Positions 10,718 through 20,297 of a DNA stretch of 64,000 nt are shown one piece after another. The stretch spans positions 1,253,797-1,317,796 of the forward strand of contig CAWKLF010000007.1 of NCBI GenBank assembly GCA_963850425.1, written 5' to 3'. The notes below the pieces were generated by a model. The model was not told the DNA's origin, made no database searches, and saw nothing but the letters and a program-made list of their open reading frames with translations. Within the stretch, counting starts at the first letter, position 1; every line of letters starts with the position of its first letter. The DNA is from Gp1-AA133 sp963850425. Lineage in GTDB: Bacteria > Acidobacteriota > Terriglobia > Terriglobales > Acidobacteriaceae. The translations under genes were made by a program, and so were the position numbers.

Positions 10718-11018
10718 ATGATCCGCTGGATCGCTTTTGATGATGACACCGCAGAAGCCGTAGTCAGCCGCCTCCGTCGCGGCGCCGCCGAAATCCAGCA
10801 CAACAGTCCGGTCGATGCTGCGTTGCAGGCCGCGGGACCTTCCGTGATCGTCCTGCCTTCTTCAACTCCCGGCAAAGCTTCTGATCGCGCGCATCACCAA
10901 AGTAAAAGCAACGAACCTGCCGCCGAATTCAGGTCCGCCCCGCATGGTTCCGCCGGTGCTTCCGAAAAAGCAGCCGGCTTCGGTGAAGAAGCCCTGGTGG
11001 CGTAAGTTCGTCGCCTAA
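10718..11018 (+). pseudogene. Small hypothetical protein, one frameshift
   Basis: The ATG at 10718 follows an AGGGAG sequence with 9-base spacing and opens a hydrophilic protein (MIRWIAFDDDTAEAVVSRL). After SVIVLPSSTP, near 10872, the frame drifts into low-value sequence. Removing one C from CCC there continues as KLLIARITKVKATNLPP and ends in a basic KKPWWRKFVA tail with a stop at 11016. The corrected product is about 99 residues. The strongly basic Pro-rich end suggests a nucleic-acid or membrane contact, but no family is recognised. Confidence 0.45.
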
Positions 11019-11126
11019 ACCGTCCTCAGTCTCGAATCGTCAGCCAAAGTCTCAACTTCGCAGCCGAAGTGACGGCGTCAATCCGCATACCAGCCGCCAG
11101 CCTTATGGGCAGCAATGTTTCCCCTT

Positions 11127-11166
11127 GACTGGCGACTGGCGACTGACGACTGGCGACTGGCGACTG
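11127..11166. repeat. Heptamer tandem repeat (GACTGGC x about 6)
   Basis: Five and a half copies of the 7-base unit GACTGGC (one copy GACTGAC) lie directly after the stop codon of the cupin gene. Two other heptamer arrays occur at 34505 and 35237. Confidence 0.9.
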
Positions 11167-11168
11167 CT

Positions 11169-11630
11169 TTACTTCTTCTTGCTCGGATCGTCGCTCGGGT
11201 TCACGTAGTTGAACGCCAGCGGCGACATGCCATGCACCTGCACAACCGTCTCCCCGCTCGCCATCGCGTAATGATGCATGTCCGGATCCATGTACGCGAA
11301 GCTGCCGGGCGCGAAGCTGCCCATCTTGGCCTCGTCGAAGGTGTCTCCCATTCCCACCTTGAAGGTGCCCGAAACAACCGTCACGTTCTCGCGCTTGGGA
11401 TGCCAGTGCGCCGCGATGCGATAGCCGTCCGGCATCTTGATACGAATCGTGAAGTCTCCCGACGAAGCTGTCGGATCGCCCTCCAGCACCGCCAGCTGCG
11501 CTCCGGGCGGAACAAATGCCGGCACGGGCCCGTAAGGAATCTTGTCAGGGGTGAATACGTTTTCAACCGGCGCCGGTGACGCCACCAGCACCACTGCACA
11601 CAACAACACCGCCAGTATCGTAAGTCTCAT
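11169..11630 (-). CDS. Secreted cupin-domain protein
   Basis: A 153-residue protein with a signal peptide (LTILAVLLCAVVLVASPAP) and a single cupin barrel. Metal-ligand residues fit the two cupin motifs: HWHPKRENVTVVSG (His, His and Glu of motif 1) near residue 78, and MDPDMHHYAMA (motif 2 His) near residue 116. The fold is that of small periplasmic cupins of the ChrR/DUF4437 type; substrate unknown. The start is supported by GGAG five bases upstream of the ATG. It is a single-gene unit. Confidence 0.8.
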   Translation of the reverse strand: MRLTILAVLLCAVVLVASPAPVENVFTPDKIPYGPVPAFVPPGAQLAVLEGDPTASSGDFTIRIKMPDGYRIAAHWHPKRENVTVVSGTFKVGMGDTFDEAKMGSFAPGSFAYMDPDMHHYAMASGETVVQVHGMSPLAFNYVNPSDDPSKKK

Positions 11631-11765
11631 CAGTTTTCTCCGAAGGTCAGTTACGCGATGTCCAGATCACGTCCAGACAATCCGCGAACCAAGCAGCGCC
11701 CCACTGAGGCAGAAGTATACGCGCGCAGAACTACTCAATTGTCAGTTTTGGGTGACACATGAAAA

Positions 11766-13463
11766 CTAGAAAGTAAACGCTACGCCGCCGCGCACCGAAC
11801 GCGCCGACTGCACCAGGTAGACGGTCCGGCCGTCTTGTCCCAACACCGGCACGTAGCCCTGCGCCATCAGGTTGCGCAGGTCCAGCATGGCCTCCATGTG
11901 TACGGGCAGGAAACTGAACCCGGGCAGAGGCTGCCGCAGAAAAACATTCAGATAAGGATCGGACTGTCCGGCCGATGCGTTGAACATGTCAACCTGCGTC
12001 AGCCCGCTGCCACTGACCCAGCCGTAAGAGGTCGTCCATTGCGTGCGGCATCCCGGAAGCTTGCCGTTGAATTTCGCGGTAACCGCATGGCGGCGCATTG
12101 TGTTCAATGACTGTCGCGCTTCCCGCAGTTCGATGTCCGGCTGCGCAAGGTCGAGCACGCCGCCGTACCCATAGTCCAAGGTCGCGGTCAGGTCTGACGT
12201 GAATTTCCGCTGCAGCACAACCCGCACGCCATTAGTATCCAGCTTCGTTCCCTGGTAGGAGAACGTTCCCGAATCCACGTCGGGCAGCAGTTCGCCACCC
12301 TCCGCGGTCGCCATGCCCACTCCGGTCAGAACCGTGTTTGAGACCCGATCGGAATAAAACGCCACCTGCATGTTGTTCTTGCCGATTCGGTGCGACAGCG
12401 AAACTTCATGGTGGCGCGCTCGCTCCAACGCCGGCGAGAAGCTCGCGATGCTTACGCGCGGACCCGACTGCCCCAGTTCGCTGTTTTCGATCTCCCCATC
12501 CTTGGTCATCGCGTCCGAAGGACGAGAACTCGTAAACCGGTACTCGAGAACGGTGTTGGGCGAGACATGCAAATCCGCGGTGCCAAACGGCCGGAACGCC
12601 GTAAACCGTCCCATGAACTGAACCGTCTGCAACTCGCTGCCGAACTTCAGTTCCAGAACATTGCCCACCTGCATCTCGTCGGTGGTCGTCAATCCGAAAG
12701 CCTGCAACCCCTGCTGCCGGAAGTTCCCTACCGGCGGCGCCAGGCGCCGTACCGTGAGCGCGACCGTCGGCTCAGAACCGTTGGCTGCGTGGTGGGTATA
12801 CGAAGTGCGCAGAATGGCCGCCCCAGCTCCCTGCCCGTACCCGACATTTCCTTGCAAGCGCACTGCGTCCTCAGACAGCACCTTGTGCTCGATCGAGAAT
12901 CCCGTGCTCATGTCCGAGACAGTGCCGTAGCCCTCGGAAGGCGAGCCGGCCAGGAATGAAAGGCTGGCTTTCAGGTCGTGTTCCCCGCCTTCGCTCTTTT
13001 CCTTGGCGACAACTTCCGTCGCCTGAGCATCATCCTCCAGCACTCTGAGAATCGGCCGGTTGGCGGCCGAACGGAGCGTCCATTTCCAATCGTCATCATC
13101 GGAAGGCCCGCGGATCGGTCCCAGCTGCATCGCTTCGAACAACGTATTCAGCGTGACGTTAACGACCATCGCCGAACCCGCACGCAAACCAATGCGATCC
13201 CGCAATGCAGGCAGAAAAGAAGGAGCGGTAACTTTGACGGTATAAGTTCCAGGAACCAGGTTGCTGATGCTGTAGAAACCGCGATCGTCGGTAAATACTT
13301 TCAAGTTCTGCGCCGCAATGCTCAAAACTTCGACGACAGCTCCCATCTGCGGCACGCCGGCGGAACTGCGTACGTAGCCCGAAATCGATCCGGGGCCATC
13401 GACTGCCAACGCGGGGAGCGCCAGGCCGAGAACAACTACGAAATATCTGAGCTTTCGCAGCAT
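11766..13463 (-). CDS. Carboxypeptidase-regulatory / outer-membrane barrel protein
   Basis: A 565-residue exported protein. The signal peptide is followed by a carboxypeptidase regulatory-like Ig fold (SISGYVRSSAGVPQMGAVVEV, then GFYSISNLVPGTYTVKV) at about residues 28-105. The remainder alternates in the manner of beta-barrel strands and ends in GGVAFTF, a typical outer-membrane C-terminal Phe. It lacks a TonB plug domain, so it is a short relative of the Oar receptors rather than a complete receptor. Its start lies 31 bases from the stop of the GWxTD gene at 13495, so the two are probably co-transcribed. A GTG one codon earlier is possible. Confidence 0.75.
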   Translation of the reverse strand: MLRKLRYFVVVLGLALPALAVDGPGSISGYVRSSAGVPQMGAVVEVLSIAAQNLKVFTDDRGFYSISNLVPGTYTVKVTAPSFLPALRDRIGLRAGSAMVVNVTLNTLFEAMQLGPIRGPSDDDDWKWTLRSAANRPILRVLEDDAQATEVVAKEKSEGGEHDLKASLSFLAGSPSEGYGTVSDMSTGFSIEHKVLSEDAVRLQGNVGYGQGAGAAILRTSYTHHAANGSEPTVALTVRRLAPPVGNFRQQGLQAFGLTTTDEMQVGNVLELKFGSELQTVQFMGRFTAFRPFGTADLHVSPNTVLEYRFTSSRPSDAMTKDGEIENSELGQSGPRVSIASFSPALERARHHEVSLSHRIGKNNMQVAFYSDRVSNTVLTGVGMATAEGGELLPDVDSGTFSYQGTKLDTNGVRVVLQRKFTSDLTATLDYGYGGVLDLAQPDIELREARQSLNTMRRHAVTAKFNGKLPGCRTQWTTSYGWVSGSGLTQVDMFNASAGQSDPYLNVFLRQPLPGFSFLPVHMEAMLDLRNLMAQGYVPVLGQDGRTVYLVQSARSVRGGVAFTF

Positions 13464-13494
13464 CACTCCACCACCTCAGGGATCAAGCCTGACC

Positions 13495-15270
13495 TCACTC
13501 CACGGAAAAAGTCGCCGTGGGCCCGACGGTCTGCTTGGAGATGTTGTCGTTGACCTTGATCTCGAGTCGATACAGACCGGGCTGCAAATTCCCCGCCGAC
13601 AGTGTCTTCTGCAGAGTCACTTGGTCGCCGATGTTGCCCATCTGTTCGGTCGATTCCGTTGTGTGCACCACGGCCTTGTTGGTGGCCGTGTTTACCACGT
13701 CATACTCGAACGTAGCGGAAGGCTTGTGCGTCTTCTCATCTACGCTCAGGTTGTACACCTGCATCCAGAAATTCAGTTTTTGCGTTCGCTTGAAAGCGAT
13801 CGGCTTGCCGTCAGCGGGCGGCACACGCGGCCGTACTTTCATGGTTCCAATCACAAAGTTTCCGGTCCCGATATCCTTGGTCGCCACCGGATACATCTGG
13901 TCGGCCACGATCAGCGAAGAATTGGTGAGGTGCTCGTCGCCGAAATCGGGAACCGTCAGACTCTTGCTCCAGTTCCCTACCCGGTCGCCGTTTACGTCCT
14001 TCACAACTACGTCCAGGCGATAATGTCCCGGCTTCAGCGGAAGAGCCTTCCAGTACACCTGCGAATTTTCCGCTGCCTTCGAGAGCAACTCCGCCGGCAC
14101 GTCAACCTGCACCGTGTCCTCGAAGGTCTGCGCAATGCGCCCGCTTAGCGTAGCCACCCGTCCGAAGATGTTTACCGTGCCGCGCTGCACGCCGTCCTTG
14201 TTCTGGAACGTGATGTCGCGGTTCTTCACTTGAATGGTGACCGGCGTCAGAACGGTGTCGCTGGTAACCTTCACAAAGTCCGCTCGCACATCAAACGGCA
14301 TCAGGTTCACCGTAATCTTGTGCGAGACGATTTCCTCGAGGTCTTTGAATTTGACGGCCGGCGGCTTATTCAACTTTGCAAACTGCTCCAACCGGTCGAA
14401 TTGCTTGGTCTGCAGATCCTGATTAAACGGGCCTTGTCCGAGTCTTTCCATGCCGCCACCGCTGAAGCGGGCGGTCTTGTTCGACATCCCCATCTGCTCG
14501 TAAAGCGTCAGTCCGGCGTTGGGGGTGTAGAGCAACGCGTCTTTCTCGGAACGATCGAGCGTCATGTGGTAATCGCCGCACATGCAGGTATCGACGAACT
14601 CGATGATGATTTCCTGCCCGACTCCCTCGATGTAGCGGTAGCGCCAGTTTTCAAACGGATAGGTCGAGGTCGTGCCGCCGCCCTCTTCCATCGGGCGATC
14701 GTAGGTTCCGCCCGAAGGATGCGACTCGATTTCATCCGCCGGCCCGTACATGATGTACATCCGCCCGCGGTCGGTCTTCCATCCCGGAATGCCCGCTGGA
14801 AAGTGCTCGTTCGCATACGCAATGCGCCGGTAGTGCTCTTCCTTGAATTCGTTTTCGATGGTGTCAGGGGTGGGATCGCGGCGCTGCCAGAAAGCCTCAA
14901 TGAACTGGTCGCGCTCCTCGTCGTTCGACAGCTGCTTGAATGCCGACCGCTCTTCGTCGGTGATGATCCAGCGCACGTCCTCATCGAGCCACTTCTTGTA
15001 GGAACCCGACACTTCCTGCTTGAAACGCTTCTCGTTCGCCTTTCTCTGTTTTTCGTCGAGCGGTCGCTTCAGCGGATCGGCTTGATCCCCCTGATCCTTG
15101 GACGGCTTCGCCTTGGATGGCTTAGCCTCATCTTTCACTGAATCCGCAGCTGCCTGGTCATCCGATTTCGGCTTTGCATCCTGCCCAAATACATAGAAGT
15201 GCCCGAAAAGGAACACAACGCTTGCAACGGAAAGGGCCAGGACGAAACGACGGACACCTACCAGACACAT
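13495..15270 (-). CDS. GWxTD domain-containing protein
   Basis: A 591-residue exported protein carrying the GWxTD signature as GWKTDRGRMYIMYGP near residue 165. The upstream segment FIEAFWQRRDPTPDT is typical of this family, which is common in Acidobacteriota. The N-terminus is a signal segment (FVLALSVASVVFLFGHFYVFG) followed by a charged Lys/Asp/Ala linker. The C-terminal part (about 390-591) is beta-rich, with PGHYRLDVVVKDVNGDRVG and PGLYRLEIKVND. Function is unknown; the domain is found in secreted proteins of predators and soil bacteria. It precedes the carboxypeptidase-regulatory barrel gene in the same direction. Confidence 0.85.
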   Translation of the reverse strand: MCLVGVRRFVLALSVASVVFLFGHFYVFGQDAKPKSDDQAAADSVKDEAKPSKAKPSKDQGDQADPLKRPLDEKQRKANEKRFKQEVSGSYKKWLDEDVRWIITDEERSAFKQLSNDEERDQFIEAFWQRRDPTPDTIENEFKEEHYRRIAYANEHFPAGIPGWKTDRGRMYIMYGPADEIESHPSGGTYDRPMEEGGGTTSTYPFENWRYRYIEGVGQEIIIEFVDTCMCGDYHMTLDRSEKDALLYTPNAGLTLYEQMGMSNKTARFSGGGMERLGQGPFNQDLQTKQFDRLEQFAKLNKPPAVKFKDLEEIVSHKITVNLMPFDVRADFVKVTSDTVLTPVTIQVKNRDITFQNKDGVQRGTVNIFGRVATLSGRIAQTFEDTVQVDVPAELLSKAAENSQVYWKALPLKPGHYRLDVVVKDVNGDRVGNWSKSLTVPDFGDEHLTNSSLIVADQMYPVATKDIGTGNFVIGTMKVRPRVPPADGKPIAFKRTQKLNFWMQVYNLSVDEKTHKPSATFEYDVVNTATNKAVVHTTESTEQMGNIGDQVTLQKTLSAGNLQPGLYRLEIKVNDNISKQTVGPTATFSVE

Positions 15271-15658
15271 GACGGGGGCACTCCTCTACTGGCACACTGG
15301 TAACCGGATTGTAGTTCCAAGGGTCCCCAAAGGCAAGGCTAAGTCTCACCCCTAGAATGTATTGTGAATCATCCCCTTCAACGTAGGGTTGCCTTGCGAG
15401 GTAAAATATTTCAACCACCCAGTTCCGTGCTGAAAACCTTTTGAACCGTTTTATAATGCTGGGTTTATCTCCTCAGGGATGCCCGCGCACGCGCCGGAGT
15501 GGTTCCTCACTTCCCGAAGGCCCGGGTGGAACTTTCGCCGCTCGTCGAGCGTATCTAGAAAGCGTGCGACCAGTTCGCCCTTTTGGACACAAAAGCCATC
15601 GGCTCCCCCCACGTAAGTGATTGAGGCGAGTCAGGTTTCGGAGAGCGAACACGGCAGC

Positions 15659-17041
15659 ATGAAGACCTGGAAGAAAGTGCTGATCGGCGTGGGCGGGCTG
15701 CTATTCGCCCTGATCCTCGTCGCGATCGGCATCCATCAGGCCAACAAAGGCGTAGTCACGGTGCAAACCGGCAAGGCTCAGCGCGAGGATCTTTCCTCCA
15801 TCGTGAGCGCGTCTGGTGAAATCAAGCCCAAGACCTACGTCAACATCGGGGCCAACGCGTTCGGAAAGATCACTCACCTCTATGTACGAGAGGGTGATCG
15901 AGTGAGGAAGGGCCAGTTGCTGGCACAACTCGAAAACGTGCAGTCCAGTGCCGACGTCGCCGCCACCAAGGCTTCGCTCGAAGCTTCGCGTACCGACGCT
16001 GTCGCCGCTGAAGCGAACCTCAATACTGCAAAGGCAGACCTTGCGCGCGCGAAGGCTGACTTTGAGCGCGCCCGTCTTGACTGGGATCGCGCCGAGGGCC
16101 TTTTCAAGGCTGGAGTGATTTCGAAATCCGATTACGACACCAGAAAAGCCACCTGGCAAACCGCCGAAGCTGGAGTGGCTCAGGCCCAAGCCCGCGTCGC
16201 GCAAGCCGAAGCTCAACTCGAATCCTCCCAGCGCCACATCACCCAGACCGACGCCACCCTGACCCGCGCCTCCGACGTTCTGCAAAAAACCGTTTACGCC
16301 GCACCCTACGCCGGAGTCATCACGAACCTTCCCGTCCGCGAAGGCGAGACCGTCGTGATTGGCATCCAGAACGCTCCCGGCAGCACGCTGATGACGCTCG
16401 CCGACATGTCCGTCATTACCGCTGAAGTAAAAGTCGACGAAACCGATATTGTAAACGTGCAGCTCGGACAGCCGGCCGAAGTCATGATCGACGCCATCCC
16501 AAAGAAAGCATTCCGCGCCGTCGTAACCGAGATCGGCAACAATGCGATCGTCCGTTCCACTGGCGTCGCCACTTCCCAGTCGGTTTCCGCCAGCCAGGAA
16601 GCCAAGGATTTCAAGGTCGTCGTGACCTTGCAGGATCCTCCCGAAGACTTGCGCCCCGGACTGTCTACCACGGCAAAAATTACGACCGCCACCCGCACGA
16701 ACGCGGTCGCCATTCCCATCCAGGCATTGACCATTCGGCGCGAAGCTGATTTGCAGGCTTCCGGAAAAGGTTCCGTCCAGGCAGCTGCGCCCCAGAAAGA
16801 TGCGTCCAAAATAAAAAAGAACAATGACGAGCTGCAGGGCGTGTTTGTAGTCAGAGGAAAGAAAGCGGAATTCGTTCCGGTGCAGACTGGCATCACAGGT
16901 ACTACCGACATCGAGGTCTTGAGCGGGTTGAAGGAAGGTGACGAAATCGTCAACGGAAGCTACAAGGTTCTACGCACCATGAAGCCGGGTACGAGCATAA
17001 AAATCGACAACTCGGCGGCCAAGAAGGAAGACAATGAATAG
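15659..17041 (+). CDS. MacA/HlyD-type periplasmic adaptor subunit
   Basis: A 460-residue membrane-fusion protein. It has one N-terminal membrane anchor (VLIGVGGLLFALILVAIGI) and a split lipoyl/barrel-sandwich domain (GEIKPKTYVNIGA...VREGDRVRKGQLLAQLEN). A long Ala-rich coiled-coil hairpin covers about residues 85-200, followed by beta-barrel and membrane-proximal domains. It links an inner-membrane ABC transporter to an outer-membrane channel for export. A GTG at 15617 would add 14 residues, but the ATG at 15659 directly precedes the anchor and is preferred. The MacB-type ATPase starts 108 bases downstream. No permease or TolC gene follows. Confidence 0.88.
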   Translation: MKTWKKVLIGVGGLLFALILVAIGIHQANKGVVTVQTGKAQREDLSSIVSASGEIKPKTYVNIGANAFGKITHLYVREGDRVRKGQLLAQLENVQSSADVAATKASLEASRTDAVAAEANLNTAKADLARAKADFERARLDWDRAEGLFKAGVISKSDYDTRKATWQTAEAGVAQAQARVAQAEAQLESSQRHITQTDATLTRASDVLQKTVYAAPYAGVITNLPVREGETVVIGIQNAPGSTLMTLADMSVITAEVKVDETDIVNVQLGQPAEVMIDAIPKKAFRAVVTEIGNNAIVRSTGVATSQSVSASQEAKDFKVVVTLQDPPEDLRPGLSTTAKITTATRTNAVAIPIQALTIRREADLQASGKGSVQAAAPQKDASKIKKNNDELQGVFVVRGKKAEFVPVQTGITGTTDIEVLSGLKEGDEIVNGSYKVLRTMKPGTSIKIDNSAAKKEDNE

Positions 17042-17149
17042 GGTCGAGCCGTCTCAACTCGACGACTAACAAAGGTTGGGGTGGCTCGTCCAATGGGGAG
17101 CCGTCCGGATGGAGAAAGTTGAGTGTCCCCACAGGACAAGGAGAACAAG

Positions 17150-17893
<744 letters not shown>

Positions 17894-17910
17894 TCGCCGC
17901 AAATCCTTAA

Positions 17911-17967
17911 ACCACAGAGGTCACAGAGAAACAAGACTTCCTCTGTGCTCTCTGTGTCCTCTGTGGT
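17911..17967. repeat. CACAGAGG-type hairpin repeat
   Basis: An inverted repeat of 19 bases (17911-17929 with 17949-17967, one mismatch) built on CCACAGAGG lies between the convergent ATPase and MOSC genes. It may act as a bidirectional terminator. Related CAGAGGAC-type sequence occurs near 34660, at 37491-37530 and near 62590. Confidence 0.75.
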
Positions 17968-18079
17968 GAGACACCCCGGTCCGCAATCTTCGAATCTGCT
18001 CTGAGCGATCGACAAAATAATTATCGAAAAAAAGTCCTGCAAGTCGTGTGGAACCCTTGCGTCCAGCCCGTCGGCTCTC

Positions 18080-18823
18080 TTAAGAGTCTCCCTTCGCCGC
18101 GCGCAGGTATGCCGTCTGTCCGACCGCGAGTCGCCCGGTGCGAGTGACCGCGCCGTAGATTCCCGCGTTGTTCTGGTTCGCGCGAACCACCGCTTTCATC
18201 ACTTCGGGCGCCGGACTTGCTGTGTCGGGATCAAGATTCACCATGGAACAGCGGAGGTCGCGCATCGTAACCGCGATCGCCGGTGCGTCATCCCCCTCGC
18301 CGAATGAGAGCACCCCGCCCACCCACTCGTCCTCCTGGAACGCACCTGGTCGCAATAAACTAACCAGAACATTCGGGCGAAATCGTCGTACGTCCAGGCT
18401 CCGTCCAGCGAGTCGTCCAATCTCACGCACCGTATCGGAGGCGATCACGGACACGCTCGCTTCATCGAAGATGCCATGCTTCAACTGCATCATCTGCACG
18501 GGAGCCCCGTACCGGCGTCCCACCTCCGCCGCCAAGGCCTCCCCGAAGATCGGCACCTCTTCCCCATCGGGCGTGCGAATATGCGTCGGAAGCTCTCCCT
18601 CGGCACCGTCTTCACTGCGTCGCGGAGCAAACCGAACTAGGTCGGGAAGCTTGCTTGCGGAGAGCCATGGAAACCCGCTGCGGTCCTCCATCCGCCGGAA
18701 TGCCAGCCGGCGGTCGCCATCGAGGCCGTGCCATCCCAGATTGGCGATCTCAAGTCGCTCGCCCCCCATGGACTTCACCGGGTAGCGGAAAAGCGCCTCC
18801 ACCTGTCCGATTTCTATCAGCAT
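18080..18823 (-). CDS. MOSC domain protein
   Basis: A 247-residue protein with an N-terminal MOSC beta-barrel (VEALFRYPVKSMGGERLE, then GWHGLDGDRRLAF) and the C-terminal MOSC domain. The latter includes RRFRPNVLVSLLRPGAFQEDEWVGGVL and a conserved Cys in AVTMRDLRCSMVNLDPDT, the position used in sulfur-carrier and molybdenum-cofactor-related members. It probably handles a cofactor-bound sulfur or an N-hydroxylated substrate in the cytosol, but a specific reaction cannot be given. The ATG at 18823 is chosen because the longer frame begins with TTG; GGAGG lies 13 bases upstream. It is monocistronic. Confidence 0.82.
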   Translation of the reverse strand: MLIEIGQVEALFRYPVKSMGGERLEIANLGWHGLDGDRRLAFRRMEDRSGFPWLSASKLPDLVRFAPRRSEDGAEGELPTHIRTPDGEEVPIFGEALAAEVGRRYGAPVQMMQLKHGIFDEASVSVIASDTVREIGRLAGRSLDVRRFRPNVLVSLLRPGAFQEDEWVGGVLSFGEGDDAPAIAVTMRDLRCSMVNLDPDTASPAPEVMKAVVRANQNNAGIYGAVTRTGRLAVGQTAYLRAAKGDS

Positions 18824-18939
18824 GCTCGATTCAAGTCCTCCCAATCATAGGCTCGTTGCCATGCTGCAGCGACGAGTCTGGCTGTACGCTCCCAAGTTAT
18901 CGACCTGCTCGAACCACAAGAGAGAAAAGGAGACCGACA

Positions 18940-19023
18940 ATGAAGAAGGCTCCGTCGTGGAACGTTCCCCATCCGGTCCCACACCCAAAACTGGAAACCC
19001 CGCGTCACCTCTCCACCCTCTAA
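18940..19023 (+). CDS. Possible 27-residue leader ORF
   Basis: An ATG preceded by AAAAGGAG at good spacing opens a 27-codon frame (MKKAPSWNVPHPVPHPKLE...) that stops 50 bases before the response-regulator GTG. The binding site is much better than that of the regulator itself, so it could be a translated leader. The peptide is rich in Pro and His and matches nothing I recognise. It could equally be chance. Confidence 0.3.
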   Translation: MKKAPSWNVPHPVPHPKLETPRHLSTL

Positions 19024-19073
19024 TTCTTTCCTTCAAATCGCCGATAACCCCTCTGAAGGACGGGCGAAGCACC

Positions 19074-19496
19074 GTGAAAATTCTTTTGGTTGAGGACAGC
19101 AGAGTCCTGCGGCTCAGCAACGAGCGCGCTCTTGTTAAAGCCGGTTACAAGGTGATCACTGCCGAAGACGGCGAGTCCGCACTGCAATGTGCCAAGGAAC
19201 AGCAGCCCGACCTGATCCTGCTCGACTTGTTGTTGCCCAAAGTGAGCGGACTGGAAGTCTTGACGCGTCTGAAACACAGCCGCGCCACCGCGCAAATTCC
19301 GGTCGTGGCCGTCAGCGGGCTCTCCGAGAAAAACCGCCAAAGATTGATCGATGCTGGCGCCGAGGACTATCTGGAAAAAAGTTCGGTCATCAGCGAAAAA
19401 GGTTTCAATCGTCTGCCCCAAGTCCTGGAAGGAGTCATCTGCCGCATCAACCGCAAGCGCGGCATCAATTTCTCACCTCTCCTCGAAAAAAAGTGA
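19074..19496 (+). CDS. Single-domain response regulator
   Basis: A 140-residue CheY-like receiver with an extra C-terminal helix. It opens with VKILLVEDSRVLRLSNERALV. The phosphoacceptor Asp is in PDLILLDLLLPKVSGLE, the Thr/Ser site is in PVVAVSGLS and the conserved Lys follows in DYLEKSSV. There is no output domain, so it should signal by protein contact. The start is taken as GTG at 19074, immediately before the first strand. AAGGA lies a little far upstream (about 14 bases), and an upstream frame extension to 18822 is not family-like. Confidence 0.75.
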   Translation: MKILLVEDSRVLRLSNERALVKAGYKVITAEDGESALQCAKEQQPDLILLDLLLPKVSGLEVLTRLKHSRATAQIPVVAVSGLSEKNRQRLIDAGAEDYLEKSSVISEKGFNRLPQVLEGVICRINRKRGINFSPLLEKK

Positions 19497-19506
19497 CGAG
19501 TTCTCC

Positions 19507-19656
19507 CTAGCTCCCGGGCCGCTTGCCCGTCACCAGATCATAGATCAGCACGGCCACGCCAACCACTGCCAGCACGTGGATCACTCCTCCGCCAATGTGC
19601 AAAATAAAACCCAGCAGCCAGAGAATCAGAAGAACGGCAACAATCGCGCGCAGCAT
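19507..19656 (-). CDS. lmo0937-family small membrane protein
   Basis: A 49-residue protein of two membrane helices (LRAIVAVLLILWLLGFIL and GGVIHVLAVVGVAVLIYDLV) ending in a short basic tail. This is the layout of the lmo0937/DUF5670 family, which is frequent in soil bacteria and often stress-induced. The internal ATG at 19656 gives the family's normal length; a longer frame from 19689 adds 11 polar residues without support. It is convergent with the response regulator. Confidence 0.7.
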   Translation of the reverse strand: MLRAIVAVLLILWLLGFILHIGGGVIHVLAVVGVAVLIYDLVTGKRPGS

Positions 19657-19984
19657 ATTCGTTGATCGACCTTTCTTCTCCAGCGCCATCCACTCCTAGC
19701 CGAAGCGCCGGAGCACGTGAGCTTATCAGGAACAGGAAGTCCCCGGGAAACGGACGCCCGCGATCGAATGCAGCACGAGCCATGCGTTTCTACCGGAAAG
19801 GCCGGATTTGCCCCACATCGTTCGAAGCCTAAGGTGAGGCCGGTCCAATTGGGACAGTTCCGTCTCTTGAACGACACTTGCTGTTGAGCGAAGCAAACCT
19901 GATTGACCAGAACGGACTGAGTCACCCGACGGTAGCCCGGCGGGCACCCCAGTCCGAATTGATTGAAATAATGAAAGGGGATCT

Positions 19985-20221
19985 ATGAATAACGAAAAGA
20001 CTGGACAGCAGTCGAACCCGCAAGACCCCATGCAACGCAATAGAGACCAGGAAAGGCAAGGCCAGCGCGATCAGGAAAAGCAAGGTCAGCAGGGCCAGCG
20101 CGACCAGCAAGGCCAGCGCGACCAGCAGGGCTACGGCCAGAACGATCAGCAGAAAGATCGCAAGCCCGGCCAAGGCCAGCAAGGCGACGACGTCGACGAC
20201 CAGCAGAAAAGGTCCGCCTAG
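19985..20221 (+). CDS. Gln/Arg/Asp-rich disordered small protein
   Basis: A 78-residue, entirely hydrophilic protein consisting mostly of Gln, Arg, Asp, Gly and Lys. Near-repeats of GQRDQ and QQGQRD appear between residues 22 and 60, reflecting 18-base direct repeats in the DNA. It has no hydrophobic core and is predicted to be disordered. An AAAGGGG binding site sits at good spacing before the ATG, and a strong terminator follows at 20248. It therefore looks like a discrete, well-expressed gene. Function is unknown; hydrophilic repeat proteins of this size are often desiccation or stress proteins, which is only an analogy. Confidence 0.6.
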   Translation: MNNEKTGQQSNPQDPMQRNRDQERQGQRDQEKQGQQGQRDQQGQRDQQGYGQNDQQKDRKPGQGQQGDDVDDQQKRSA

Positions 20222-20247
20222 CAATTCTCCGTGCACTTTAAAATCGA

Positions 20248-20280
20248 ACCCCCTTCCCATTTGGAAGGGGGTCCTTTTTT
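20248..20280 (+). terminator. Rho-independent terminator
   Basis: A perfect 10-base-pair stem (ACCCCCTTCC with GGAAGGGGGT) closes a 5-base loop and is followed by CC and six T residues. It ends the transcript of the disordered small protein and also separates it from the convergent TIGR03118 gene. Confidence 0.92.
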
Positions 20281-20297
20281 GTTAGCGGAACTCTAAC

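Noticed and set aside
14230..15141. Long plus-strand frame opposite the GWxTD gene
   Set aside because: Its translation has antisense-type composition (His, Arg and Val rich) and mirrors a clear gene on the minus strand.
15452..15457. Perfect TATAAT in the divergent spacer before the MacA-type gene
   Set aside because: No -35 element at proper spacing is visible and it lies about 200 bases from the start codon; support is too weak for a promoter call.
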